Shown here: piece after piece, positions 1 through 10,533 of the stretch | How positions within the stretch are numbered: the stretch's first letter is position 1 | Layout of the letters: every line of letters starts with the position of its first letter | Source of the DNA: Asterella californica | Lineage: Eukaryota; Streptophyta; Marchantiopsida; Marchantiales; Aytoniaceae | Direction: 5' to 3' | Length of the DNA stretch: 64,000 bases | Assembly: GCA_036924285.1 (NCBI GenBank) | Contig: JAYKYS010000002.1 | Location: forward strand, 37,742,501 to 37,806,500 | The notes under the pieces: model-generated | Told to the model about the DNA's origin: nothing | What the model saw: the letters and a program-made list of their open reading frames with translations, nothing else | Databases searched by the model: none | Translations under genes and position numbers: made by a program

Positions 1-121
1 GAGGATAGATATTTCCAAGTATGTGCGATACTATGCTAGGGAGATGGAGGTGAACAAGGTACCTGAGAAGGAGATGATGGAGAACTTTGAACTTGCTGTT
101 GTGCTTGAGATTCGTGGGCGT
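1..121 (+). pseudogene. Element B gag, 5' fragment before the A insertion
   Basis: Frame 2 encodes a gag capsid stretch that aligns with the gags of A and I: DISKYVR, then a KEMM..FELAV..EIRGR pattern. Gag forms the particle shell that packages element RNA. The frame stops at 121 because element A begins at 122. It resumes in the same frame at 9976 once A and one copy of the 4-bp TSD GCGT are removed. The N-terminus is outside the window. Confidence 0.85.
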
Positions 122-1439
122 TGTCGTGATGTGAATCATTTTACATTGTAAATAATTCACCTCTCTGTCTAGCGTTAGTCTCTCTGAGTAGAGTTGGGAT
201 CTCAGAGATGTCGACACTTGAGGATGTTATATATTTTGGGTCTTAGTAGGTTGATTTGCCATGTAGATAGGGCTTTAGTTCATGGGTTGTACTTATGTGT
301 TGCCCATGCACGCTTTTAGCTGGTTTTAGTTTACTTTCAAGGCTATGTGTCGTTCTAGGTAGTTTAGGTTATACGCTGGCGCTTTAGGGGACTTGACGTG
401 GTAGCATATGGGTTGAATTGAGTTACCAGGTAGTTTAAGGCACAAAATGACAACCAAATGGAGCTATGAACTCCCATTGGTCTATTTTTGTCTTTTGTTA
501 AACTCTAAGTTTAGAAACAGAGCTCTAGAGTGGGTTTCGAGCATTTGGTGAGGACACTTCGAAATCTGAGAGCACAGGGAGAGAGAGCTCGTCGTGCCAA
601 GCACTGTCAGTGAAAAGTTTGATCGATTTGAGGCAATAAACAAGGAGTTATGGCTGATTGAAGTTCGATTTGTGTCAGAATTGCAACATTTCTGTTCAAT
701 TTGGGGTTTTGAGTGTCATTTGCAGCAGAATTGAGGAAATCGCTTCAAACCTTCGTGGTGGTGTTCACTGTTAGCAGGGCTACGACTGTCTCCAAATTTT
801 CATATCAATTGAGTGAGTGAGTAATTCAGGGCGGTCGCTGAAGTAGAAGGGGTCCGAAAAGCTCTCAATCTGGAGCAGCAACTTTGGAGAGAGAGATCTG
901 GAGTTCTGTGTGGAATCAGGAGGCCCAACTTCACAGGAGTGTTCAGCAAGCTGTGTACTGCAAATCCTGTAAGAATTTCCCAAAGTGATCGAGCCAATTC
1001 CCTGTTATAGGTCGGAATAGCTGTCTGGGTACCAGAAACTGCCGTAATTTCTCTACTCAGAAAGTTTCTGCTCATATCTTAGTGCTCTGAATTGATCTGA
1101 AGCTGAAATTTCGTATGTGTATCCAGTAGAACCTCATTTACATGTAGGAGGAGTTCTGAAGTCTGAACCTTCACATATTTCTCAACCCTGAGTGTCAAAG
1201 TTCGCCATCTGATCTTATCATTGCTAGTTAAGCCTGAACTTTGCTTCCTGAACATATCAGAAGAGCCTAGAGACCTATATGAGTGTTTTTCAGTATCACC
1301 TTGAGACCTGAAGCCTATCCTCTGAGTAAACCAGTCCAAGCCTGAAGCCCAACGCTTCCTTGAGTAGATTGAACACAGCCTTCAAGCTCATATCACAGCC
1401 AGAAGGTTCGCGCTTCCCAGGAAGACTCTCAACCCGACA
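122..1439 (+). repeat. Element A 5' LTR
   Basis: This is a direct repeat of 8654-9971 with 5-bp inverted ends TGTCG/CGACA. It should hold promoter and polyadenylation signals. A TATATATT run near 228-235, also present in the B LTR, is a possible TATA box. Short open frames on the minus strand between 780 and 1559 recur in the 3' LTR and are not considered genes. Confidence 0.93.
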
Positions 1440-1441
1440 TC

Positions 1442-1459
1442 TGGTGCTTCCACTGAGAG
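1442..1459 (+). promoter_or_regulatory. Putative primer-binding site of element A
   Basis: It starts two bases after the 5' LTR with TGG, as expected for pairing with a tRNA CCA end: TGGTGCTTCCACTGAGAG. It does not match the common iMet site, and I could not identify the tRNA. Confidence 0.45.
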
Positions 1460-1507
1460 CTCTTGGGGTGATTGATTGAGAAGGTTGAGTTGCTACAAGG
1501 AGAAGAG

Positions 1508-2692
1508 ATGGATCGCAAGAGCGGAGCTGCTGCTGCTGCCTCTGGAGCTGGAGCATCAACGTCTACTGCTGCACCGTCAAGTGCACCTGCGTCTTCTACA
1601 GCGTCATCTGCATCTGGTCTGGACACGGCTGAGATCTTGAAGACGCTTGCGGTCCTGGTCCAACAACATCCGATCGTTGGAGGGGGTGAGTTAAAGTCCA
1701 CCAAGGCTTTGCAAGCTATTGTGAACAGATGTGGAAGGTTTGAAGGTAGAGATATTTCTAGATATCTGCGTGAGTATAGAGGAGAGATGGAGCTGGTTAG
1801 GGTTATAGATGCTGAGATGATAGCAAGCTTTGAGTTATCTGTCATTCCTGAGTTGCGGGACCAAGTTAGGGATGTACAGAGAAGAAATCTTGAAATCTGG
1901 ATGAGTTTTGAGCGATCTCTTCGAGAGGAGTTTCTTGAGGAGGATTCAGAGAGAGTTACTAGAAGGACATTTCTAGACTGGGTCGAGCAGCAACCTGGTC
2001 GTATGATGAGTTTGAGTGAGTTGCTGAGAGAGTTTGATCGGAGATACCGGCAACTCTCAACTCTAGAGCGAATAACTCTAGATGCTAGGAGAACAGAGCT
2101 TTTTCTGCAAGCTACAGATGATGCTACGACAGATCGGTTATGTTTTATGTTGGCCGATCGATCTGCTGAGGGAGGTGTTACTATGGATTTGGGGAGAGTT
2201 GAGGATGATGTGGCTGTACTAACAAGACAGAGGAGAGGAAGAGTGGCTGTGGGAGGACGTCCGCTTGCAGAAGTGGTCACTCCACCTTATGCTGCTCCTC
2301 AAGTAAAACAGCCTTTAGTCCCTGCTCCCAGACCTGTTGTCCCAGCTGCAGTTCCTTTGATGCCTGTTGTGCCAGCACCGGCACAAAGGGCACCTGTTCA
2401 GAGACCTGCGGAGAACCATGGTCAACAGAACCAGATTGAAGACCTGATTCGGCAGATGCGAGAGCTGAAGGTAGAGCTAGCTGGATTGCAGAGAGAGCAG
2501 CCACCGGCGCCTGCTGCTGCACGTCCAGGAGGAGCTCCGGTTCGTAGATGTATCTGGTGTGACAGTCCTGATCACTTCCGAGGAGACTGTCAAGAGCTAA
2601 CAGCTGCTTTGCGAGATGGTGTGGTTCGCTATCAGAACGGTAGGCTGCACCTTTCTTCTACTGGAGAGCCGCTGAGCACGCAGTTTGGATGA
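1508..2692 (+). CDS. gag: Element A Gag with zinc knuckle
   Basis: Gag is the capsid/nucleocapsid protein that packages element RNA. I chose the ATG at 1508 because the open frame upstream of it begins at a non-ATG codon. The 394-residue product has an Ala/Ser-rich N-terminus, a capsid-like helical part (about 50-250), a Pro/Ala-rich linker, and a CX2CX4HX4C knuckle (CIWCDSPDHFRGDC, about 348-361). It ends in a TGA where element B continues in frame as FGKGGM, so the end looks like a Lys or Arg codon turned to stop. Gag and protease were probably one polyprotein, as in B. Confidence 0.85.
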   Translation: MDRKSGAAAAASGAGASTSTAAPSSAPASSTASSASGLDTAEILKTLAVLVQQHPIVGGGELKSTKALQAIVNRCGRFEGRDISRYLREYRGEMELVRVIDAEMIASFELSVIPELRDQVRDVQRRNLEIWMSFERSLREEFLEEDSERVTRRTFLDWVEQQPGRMMSLSELLREFDRRYRQLSTLERITLDARRTELFLQATDDATTDRLCFMLADRSAEGGVTMDLGRVEDDVAVLTRQRRGRVAVGGRPLAEVVTPPYAAPQVKQPLVPAPRPVVPAAVPLMPVVPAPAQRAPVQRPAENHGQQNQIEDLIRQMRELKVELAGLQREQPPAPAAARPGGAPVRRCIWCDSPDHFRGDCQELTAALRDGVVRYQNGRLHLSSTGEPLSTQFG

Positions 2693-4054
2693 GGAGGCAT
2701 GAGGGGTCTGCCTCAGATTGCTGCAGCTGCAACAGCAAATGCGTTAATGGCACCGCTGGTAAATTTTGATGTATATGCTGGCATATTGAGGTCTCTTCTA
2801 GTCCTACATTGCTAGATAGGACTGCTGAGAAGAGTGTGGCTCCAGTTCCTTCTGAGATACTGAAGAGAGGAGCCGAGTCTATTCGTAGAGTCACAGGATA
2901 GGGAGATCCTGTAGATGCTGCTTCTATCAGAGCATTCTTGGATGTAGATAGACACGTTCATTGGCAGGATGCTTCTGTGGAGGAAAAGAGACGACGAGAA
3001 ACCTCTGAACTTGATACTGGAGTTCCTGAGGAGATTGGGGATAGACGGAGAGTCACAAGGAGACGAGCGGCTCTTCCTGAGGACATCTCGTCTACTTCTG
3101 CAGCTCCTCCACTTGCGCCAGGTCCTATGGAGGATGTGCAGAGATCCCAGCAGGAGCCAACGACTGCTGGTAGGCGGTTTACTGCCCAAGAGAAGGGGAA
3201 GGGACCGGCTTACAAGTTGGCAGCTGATATTGAAACTTCTACTGATCTGAAGAGCATCTTGGAGCAGTGGATACTGGATGCGCGAATCGAGTTTTCTCTT
3301 CGAGAAGTTCTTGGTATTGCAAAGAGAGAGTTTCACGAGCTGATCATCGACATCATCAAGCGCAAGAGACAGATGATGTCCGAGCAAGTAGAGAGTCAGA
3401 TGATAGATGTTGTAGGAGCTTCTCTGAATGATGCAGAGTTTGGAAAGGTGCATTTTCAAGAAGCTGATGACAAGGGATATCAACAAGAAGCGTTGGTTGC
3501 TGGTACCAACACTATTGAGTTCGACGATGAGGAAGCTGGTGAGGAGAGTCCAGTTAGTGAAAGTGATTTCAGGAGGAGACATTGGGCTCGTGCCACAACT
3601 GCTACGCGAGTTCGTCTTGGAAGTTTGGCTGAACCTGTTGCTGCTTTAGTTGACCACGGATCTGAGATCAACATCATGTCACGGGAGGTGTACGAGAGAG
3701 GTCAATGGTCTATCGAGCTAAACCATGGTTGGGTGTTACGTGCACCAGAAAGGTGAGCTATACGGCGCTTGTCCTAACGTGAAGGTGAAGATAGGTGATG
3801 TGGATGTGGATCAACATTTCTTCGTGCAATCTTCTGCTTCATATCCTGTGATTCTTGGTCAGCCTTATATCACTACGGTTCGAATGGAGACCAAGGTGAT
3901 GGATGATGGATCTCATTATGCTAGGATCCGTAGTCCAGATGATAGACATTCTGTGCAGTTTCTGACCGTTCGTACGAACCACGAACGAAATCGTCAAACT
4001 TTGAGGGATTCTCTTATCTGTAGGGGTAAGGGTTTTCTGAAACCACTCTCGTAG
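2693..4054 (+). pseudogene. Element A gag-protease linker and aspartic protease, broken
   Basis: This part matures the polyprotein. Frames switch within 2693-2937. From 2938 a Glu/Arg-rich linker leads to a block (AYKLAADIE ... REVLGIAKREFHELIIDIIKRKRQ region, about 3208-3375) also found in B and I. The protease site VDHGSEIN at about 3649-3672 has His where most families have Ser or Thr after Asp. A frameshift near 3725-3756 moves the protease C-terminus (GELYGACPNVKV, ILGQPYIT) to the frame ending at 4054. Confidence 0.8.
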
Positions 4055-4089
4055 GACGGGATATCGAGAGTGATGGATCTACTTCTACT

Positions 4090-6396
4090 ATGATCTCGCT
4101 TGAGCAGCCTGAGGGATCACAAGAAGTTGATGGAAAGGCTGCTCAAGATTCAGAAAGTAGTTACACTGTGCATAGTTGGAAATCTGGGTTGATGGCTTTC
4201 AGTTCTGATGATTGGAGTGAGTTCACACGGATGGAGGATTTGACTGAGAAGAGTAGAAGGCAGATGGAGAGGTGTGCAGCAAATCTGCGTTGTACAGGAG
4301 TTCTATCTGAAGACGAAGTGGTTTCTGGTTTGTTTGAAGAGTTTATGTCTGTACAATCAGCTGTTGGTTGGTTAGACAATGTGAGTAGATTGATGGAGGG
4401 GAAAAATAGTGTGGTGGTGATCCCTATCCACTCTCGATGCATATATAAGGAGATTGCTACATACCTGCAGTTCTTTCCTCATCCGATGCAGAATAATGAA
4501 GGGAGAGAAGCAAGTTGTTGGTGTGCACTCCCTCAGGAAGCAGACGTCCATGCGAAGTACAAATCTGTACTGAGAAAGGTAAGACCGGTAGCAGCTCAAC
4601 TACCTGCTAACTCCCAGCAGCAAGTACAGTTAGTGGGGACTGAACCTATATTGCGTGATCATAGACGAGTAAGGCACCAGTTTACTGAGGAGACATTGAA
4701 GGAGCTCCAGATAGGAGGGGGTGAATTCTTGACTGAGGTCGAGAAGACAGTGTTTGAACAAATGGTAGTGAAGCATGGTAAGGCATTCTCTTTTTCAGCA
4801 AAGGAGATAGGTTGTGTGGACCCGCAGGTTATAGCACCTATGGTTATATTCACAATCCCTCATGTGTCTTGGGACCTGAAACCGATCCCAGTCTCTCGTG
4901 CTTTATTGCCTAAACTCATCGAGTTGTTGAAGGAGAAGGTACAGATGGGGATACTTGAGCCGTCTATGGGGCCATATTCTAGCAGGTGGTTCACTGTGCC
5001 CAAGAAGTCAAGAGCTTTGCGTTTTATTCAAGACCTACAGCCTGCGAATAACGTAACCATTCGTAACGTTGGGACGGGTCCTGTGATTGAAGAGGTAGCA
5101 GAGGCATTTGCAGGGAGAGCTATCTATTCAATAGGAGATCTATATTCTGGTTATGATCAATTCCAGCTGGCTATGGAGAGTAGGGATTTAACTACTATGC
5201 GTACGCCCCTGGGATTGATGCGGATGTGTACTCTTCCACAAGGAGCGACGAACTCGGTGGCTCATATGCAGAATGCGATGCATAAGGTACTAAGGGAGTT
5301 TGTGCCTGATGTTACCATTCCATTTCTAGATGATATTCCTATAAAGGGTTGCGCGGTTGAAGACAAGGATGAAGCAGTACTTGCGAATGGATGTAGAAGG
5401 TTTGTTGCAGACCATATCAGGGATGTAGAACATATCTTGACTCGTCTGGAGGAGGTACATCTCACCCTGTCAGGAGCTAAGTTTAAGTTTGGCGTGTCTG
5501 AGATTTTAGTGGTTGGACATCTGTGTGGCGCTTTTGGAAGGCGACCAAACCCCGAGAAGGTTGAAGCCATAGCAAGGATGGCAGACTGTAGGAATATCAC
5601 AGAGGTTCGACGCTTTCTAGGTGCTTGTGTATTTTATCGTTTATCCATTCCTCATTATGCTCATGTTGCTGAGCCTTTGTATGCATTATTGAGGAAGGGT
5701 AAGAGGTTTATATGGACCTCAGTCCATCGAGAAGCTATGAATAGGTTGAAGGAGGCTCTACAGTCTCCGCCTGTTTTGAGGAGAGTAGACTATGGATGTG
5801 AGAGACCTGTCATTGTCACAGTAGATACTAGCCCAAAGGCAATTGGTTGGGCGATAGGTCAAGATGATGCGGATGGATTGCGGCTTACCTCTAGGTTTGG
5901 AGCTAGGATCTTGACAGACAGGCAACGAGATTATCCTCAGGTGAAGCGTGAGTTGTGGGGAGCGGTGACAGCAATGAAGACAGATCGTGAGTTTCTGATT
6001 GGTGCTCATGTAGTCTTGGAAACGGATTGTCTACCTCTACTAGGCATGATATCCAATTGTACTACACCAGACATAGCAATGATGCGATGGATTGCCTATG
6101 TCCGGAGTCTGAACCCTGAGCTAAAGCATATAGCAGGGAAAAACAATCCAGTAGCAGATATGTTGTCTAGGGCTCGTTATACAAATGAGGATGAGATGTT
6201 TGCAGAGATGGAGAGTGAAGAGAGGAGAGACGTTTGGTGTCAAGTTGGTCAGCAGACTTCAGACTTGGAACCACTGCCGTTCAATGAGGAGTTCTACTCA
6301 GAAAAGTTCTGCGATATTGGATTTTATCTGAGTTCTTTATGCAGAAGAGAAGGATGGAGTGATGCAGAGTTCAAGGAGATCAGACGGAAGGCGTAC
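4090..6396 (+). pseudogene. pol: Element A reverse transcriptase and RNase H, cut by solo LTR
   Basis: These enzymes copy element RNA to DNA. The frame is open from 4090 to the insertion at 6397. Visible motifs are SRWFTVPKKS, DLYSGYDQFQL, LPQGATNS and the catalytic PFLDDIPIKG (FLDD instead of YIDD, about residue 412). RNase H follows with VTVDTSPKAIGWAIGQD (about 575), QRDYPQVKRELWGAV, ETDCLPLLGM and NPVADMLSRA. TNSVAH, PFLDD.PIKG and KRELWG resemble fungal Ty3 elements. The last codons before 6397 (EGWSDAEFKEIRRKAY) resume after the solo LTR at 7310. Confidence 0.9.
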
Positions 6397-7309
6397 TGTA
6401 AACCCTTCAAGGTCCTATCGATCAACTACCCCCCGATCTCTCAACCTCCACGATCGTCATCCACGAATCTGCAACATGTCGGGCTTGTCTCTCACTCAGG
6501 GGTCACCTCTGATGGCTTTGATGGAAGCACACCATGAACTTGAAGGGAAAATGCTGAGTTCACTCATTCATACATCCACAAACTTATCAACTAAAAATCT
6601 CTTTTAAACACATCAACTAAAATCCTCCATTCTAACGACGTCTCTCAATTCTCACATGCTAAAAATATCCCACACTCTCTATATTACTCAAGTTGTCATT
6701 ACGATAATGTGAAAACAAGGATGAGGAGCTCTTCTCTACTCCTCTATTTATACATTCTAGGTTTTTACTTTGGTACCCCCGGTAACTCAGCCGTAACTAC
6801 TTTTACCGGGTTTTACTAAGATATTACTTAAGGTGAAAGCATTGATCACATGGGCTTTCTACCTTTTCACATGGGCTTATTCCTTCAAAGTCAACAACTT
6901 CTAGAAGGATTCTGGAATATTCTCAAGGAATCTCGAATTTCCACCCCCCCTCTACACTAGGACCCACTAAAAAGGAAACATGTGGAATCTCTTCTTGTTT
7001 TTAATGCCCACAAAGTCCACAACTTTAATCCAACCACTAATATCAAGTCAAAAAGGAGATAAGGGATACTTTCCACCCCCTTTCTACCTTTTAGACAAGA
7101 TGACAAGATAGTAGTGCTCACTCTTTAGCAAATATCTGAATTCTGCCAAAAGTACAACTAAGTTTAACCATAACTAACTTTTAGCTAGTCATGACTAACT
7201 TGATACCTCCTTAAAATACTTTGGCAGCAAATAAACATTCTCAACACTTAGTTATAACTAAACACCTTACTAATAGAGAAACTTCTTATGTGTAACATAG
7301 GTCGTTACA
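6397..7309 (-). repeat. Solo LTR of family C (copy C1) in element A pol
   Basis: It starts TGTAAACCC and ends GGTCGTTACA, the reverse complement of the C LTR (TGTAACGACC...GGGTTTACA). The 4-bp TSD GTAC flanks it (6393-6396 and 7310-7313). No internal C sequence is present, so the element was probably reduced by LTR-LTR recombination. Confidence 0.93.
6744..6752 (-). promoter_or_regulatory. TATA box of C LTR copy C1
   Basis: TATAAATAG is on the minus strand. It is conserved at the same place in all five C LTRs of the window, with start sites expected about 30 bp downstream. Confidence 0.55.
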
Positions 7310-8517
7310 GTACAGCTACCTTCTACGTGAGGGTTATCTGTGGAAACGTTCGAAGAGAAGAGATGGGATGCTTGCTAGAGTGGTGGATGATCAATCGACA
7401 AAGCTTAATCTGCTGAAGGAGTTTCATGACACCTTGTGGGCTGGACACCGTAGAGTCTGGGCTACATACACGAAGCTGAAGGAGCGTTACTGGTGGAAGG
7501 GTTTGTATCAAGACGTGGTGGACTTTGTTGGGTCGTGTCTGCACTGCCAGTTCTACTCTAAGGTCCGTTACAGAGATGGACTTGTACCTACTTATCCACC
7601 TAGTATCCATTTTCAGTGGGTTCTTGATCTTGTGATGATGCCACCGGGGTTATGGGAGGATGCGTTACTTGGTGTTGGCTCGAGAGGATCTCTCCAACTA
7701 TGTGGAGGGACGAGCACTACGGACGAAGACTACAGAGAATATCTTTAGGTTCGTGCTTGAAGATATCATCTGTCGTTATGGATCGATTGGGAGATTACGT
7801 GCAGATAGAGACGAGTTGAGAGGCGATGAAGTGAAGGAGTTCTTTGCTCGTTATGGAGTAAAGCTTCGGCTTACCACTGCTATGAATCCAGAGGGCATTG
7901 GTAAGAGTGAACGAGGACACCCTTCTATTGTTCATGCTTTAGTGAAAGCATGTGATGGTAGGCCTAGAGAATGGCCGAGACTACTTCCATTTGCTTTGTG
8001 AGCTGATAGAACTACACATTGTACTACGACTGGCTATATGCCAGTTGAGCTTATGTTGGGTCAGAAACCGATCATGCCTGCTGAGGAGTACTTTCCTACG
8101 TGGGCTACGCTACCATGGGAAGATGGTATAGATCGTGCTTCACTCCATGCTTTACGTATTAGGCAGTTGGAGCGAAGGGAGGAGGACCTTGCTGATACGC
8201 AGGAGAGACTGAAGGTGGCTCGAGTCAGAAACAAGGAACGTTTTGACAAGACTCACCGACTACGACCGAAGCCAATACATGTTGGTGACTGGGTTCTGGT
8301 ATATGATAGCACGTTGGAGAATCAGCATTCTACACTTCGTAAGTTCTCTCGAAGATGGTTCGGGCCTTATGTTGTGCTAGATGTGTATGAGAATGCCACT
8401 TATAGTTTGCGTGAGTTGGACGGTACTCCTTTGAAGCTATCTGTGGCTGGAAAACGTGTGAAACTGTTCAAGAGACGCGGAGGATCAGTTGAGTTATTCA
8501 ACTTTCAGGAGTCATAG
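7310..8517 (+). pseudogene. Element A integrase, broken
   Basis: Integrase inserts the cDNA into the genome. An H2C2 zinc domain (EFHDTLWAGHR ... CLHCQ, about 7420-7550) is followed by core acidic residues in VLDLV, RADRDEL and KSERGH. A GPY/F-type C-terminal module follows (RRWFGPYVVLDVYENATYSL, about 8350-8410). Two lesions are visible: a one-base frameshift near 7645-7660, and a TGA at 7999-8001 where element B has Trp (LLPFALW). The first codons continue those before the solo LTR. Confidence 0.88.
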
Positions 8518-8653
8518 CAGAGGACAGCAAGAGACGAAGATGTCCCAGTTTCTGAAGAGACTGAGGCGGAGGAGAGCGATGATGATGAAGATCAAACAGA
8601 AGACTGAGGAGATTGGCACATACCGGAGGATGTGCAGGTTTGGAGGGGGTGGA
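8518..8653 (+). promoter_or_regulatory. Element A 3' untranslated region and polypurine tract
   Basis: The segment ends in a purine run, TTTGGAGGGGGTGGA, directly before the 3' LTR (TGTCG at 8654). This is the usual primer for plus-strand DNA synthesis. Elements B and I have nearly the same tract. Confidence 0.85.
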
Positions 8654-9971
8654 TGTCGTGATGTGAATCATTTTACATTGTAAATAATTCACCTCTCTGT
8701 CTAGAGTTAGTCTCTCTGAGTAGAGTTGGGACCTCAGAGATGTCGACACTTGAGGATGTTATATATTTTGGGTCTTAGTAGGTTGATTTGCCATGTAGAT
8801 AGGGCTTTAGTTCATGGGTTGTACTTACGTGTTGCCCATGCACGCTTTTAGCTGGTTTTAATTTACTTTCAAGGCTATGTGTCGTTCTAGGTAGTTTAGG
8901 TTATACACTGGCGCTTTAGGGGACTTGACGTGGTAGCATATGGGTTGAATTGAGTTACCAGGTAGTTTAAGGCACAAAATGACAACCAAATGGAGCTATG
9001 AACTCCCATTGGTCCATTTTTGTCTTTTGTAAAACTCTAAGTTTAGAAACAGAGCTCTAGAGTGGGTTTCGAGCATTTGGTGAGGACACTTCGAAATCTG
9101 AGAGCACAGGGAGAGAGAGCTCGTCGTGCCAAGCACTGTCAGCGAAAAGTTTGATCGATTTGAGGCAATAAACAAGGAGTTATGGCTGATTGAAGTTCGA
9201 TTTGTGTCAGAATTGCAGCATTTCTGTTCAATTTGGGGTTTTGAGTGTCATTTGCAGCAGAATTGAGGAAATCGCTTCAAACCTTCGTGGTGGTGTTCAC
9301 TGTTAGCAGGGCTACGACTGTCTGCAAATTTTCATGTCAATTGAGTGAGTGAGTAATTCAGGGCGGTCGCTGAAGTAGAAGGGGTCCGAAAAGCTCTCAA
9401 TCTGGAGCAGCAACTTTGGAGAGCGAGATCTGGAGTTCTGTGTGGAATCAGGAGGCCCAACTTCACAGGAGTGTTCAGCAAGCTGTGTACTGAAAATCCT
9501 GTAAGAATTTCCCAAAGTGATCGAGCCAATTCCCTGTTATAGGTCGGAATAGCTGTCTGGGTACCAGAAACTGCCGTAATTTCTCTACTCAGAAAGTTTC
9601 TGCTCATATCTTAGTGCTCTGAATTGATCTGAAGCTGAAATTTCGTATGTGTATCCAGTAGAACCTCATTTACATGTAGGAGGAGTTCTGAAGTCTGAAC
9701 CTTCACATATTTCTCAACCCTGAGTGTCAAAGTTCGCCATCTGATCTTATCATTGCTAGTTAAGCCTGAACTTTGCTTCCTGAACATATCAGAAGAGCCT
9801 AGAGACCTATATGAGTGTTTTTCAGTATCACCTTGAGACCTGAAGCCTATCCTCTGAGTAAACCAGCCCCAGCTTGAAGCCCAACGCTTCCCTGAGTAGA
9901 TTGAACATAGCCTTCAAGCTCAGATCACAGCCAGAAGGTTCGCCCTTCCCAGGAAGACTCTCAACCCGACA
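8654..9971 (+). repeat. Element A 3' LTR
   Basis: This is a direct repeat of 122-1439, with the same length, the same TGTCG/CGACA ends and about twenty single-base differences by eye. TSD GCGT follows at 9972-9975, then element B gag resumes. Confidence 0.93.
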
Positions 9972-10527
9972 GCGTGTGAAGGAGCTCAAGTAGCAGCAAG
10001 GACAGAGTTGGGAGAGCTTTATGCGCATTTTGAAGGAGGAGTACTACACTGAAGATTCAGAGAGGATGACCAAGAGAACGTTCTTGGAGTGGGTGGTTAA
10101 GCCTAACAAAGGTTTGTCTGTAAATGAGTTGTTAAGGGAGTTTGATCGTCAGTATGCTCAGCTTTCTAGGACAGAAAAGCTTACACTAGAGGTGGAGAAG
10201 ACAGAGCTTTTTCTACAAGCAGCGGACGTGACTATTCAGGAGAAGCTTGAGCTGTTGCTGGAAGACAAGGGTGAGGAGAGAGGATTGAAGACTGACTGGA
10301 AGGAGGTTGAAGAGCTTGTCTCTTTGCTGACCAAGAGACAGAGAAGAAGGGACAAGGTGGTGGTAAGTGAAGCAGCACCTCTGATAATTCCTATCAAGCA
10401 GTTGCTTACTAAGCCCACTTTGGTAATTGCTAAAGAGGAAGACTCACCGCTTGATGAACTGATTAAGGGTATGAAGGAGCTTAAGCTTAAGCTCACTAGG
10501 TTAGAAGAGAAGGAGCAGAATGTATAG
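9972..10527 (+). pseudogene. Element B gag, continuation after the A insertion
   Basis: The frame from 9976 continues the gag begun at 1-121. One in-frame TAG at 9991-9993 interrupts it just after the junction. The rest encodes capsid sequence (TEDSERMTKRTFLEWV, LLREFDRQYAQLS) and a Lys/Glu-rich tail matching A and I. It stops at 10525-10527, shortly before the zinc-knuckle frame. Confidence 0.88.
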
Positions 10528-10533
10528 CTTGCT

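Larger units (their letters stand above)
122..9971 (+). mobile_element. Element A, complete Ty3/Gypsy element inserted in B gag
   Basis: Two 1,318-bp LTRs (122-1439 and 8654-9971) start TGTCG and end CGACA. They enclose gag, protease, RT, RNase H and integrase. GCGT flanks both ends (118-121 and 9972-9975). The host on both sides is element B gag, continuous in frame. A solo C LTR (6397-7309) splits its pol. About twenty mismatches seen by eye between the LTRs imply moderate age. Several stops and frameshifts make it non-autonomous now. Confidence 0.93.

Noticed and set aside
780..1559. Overlapping minus-strand open frames of 67-91 codons
   Set aside because: They lie in the A LTR and recur at 9312-10028 in the other LTR. 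No conserved motif or codon pattern is seen.
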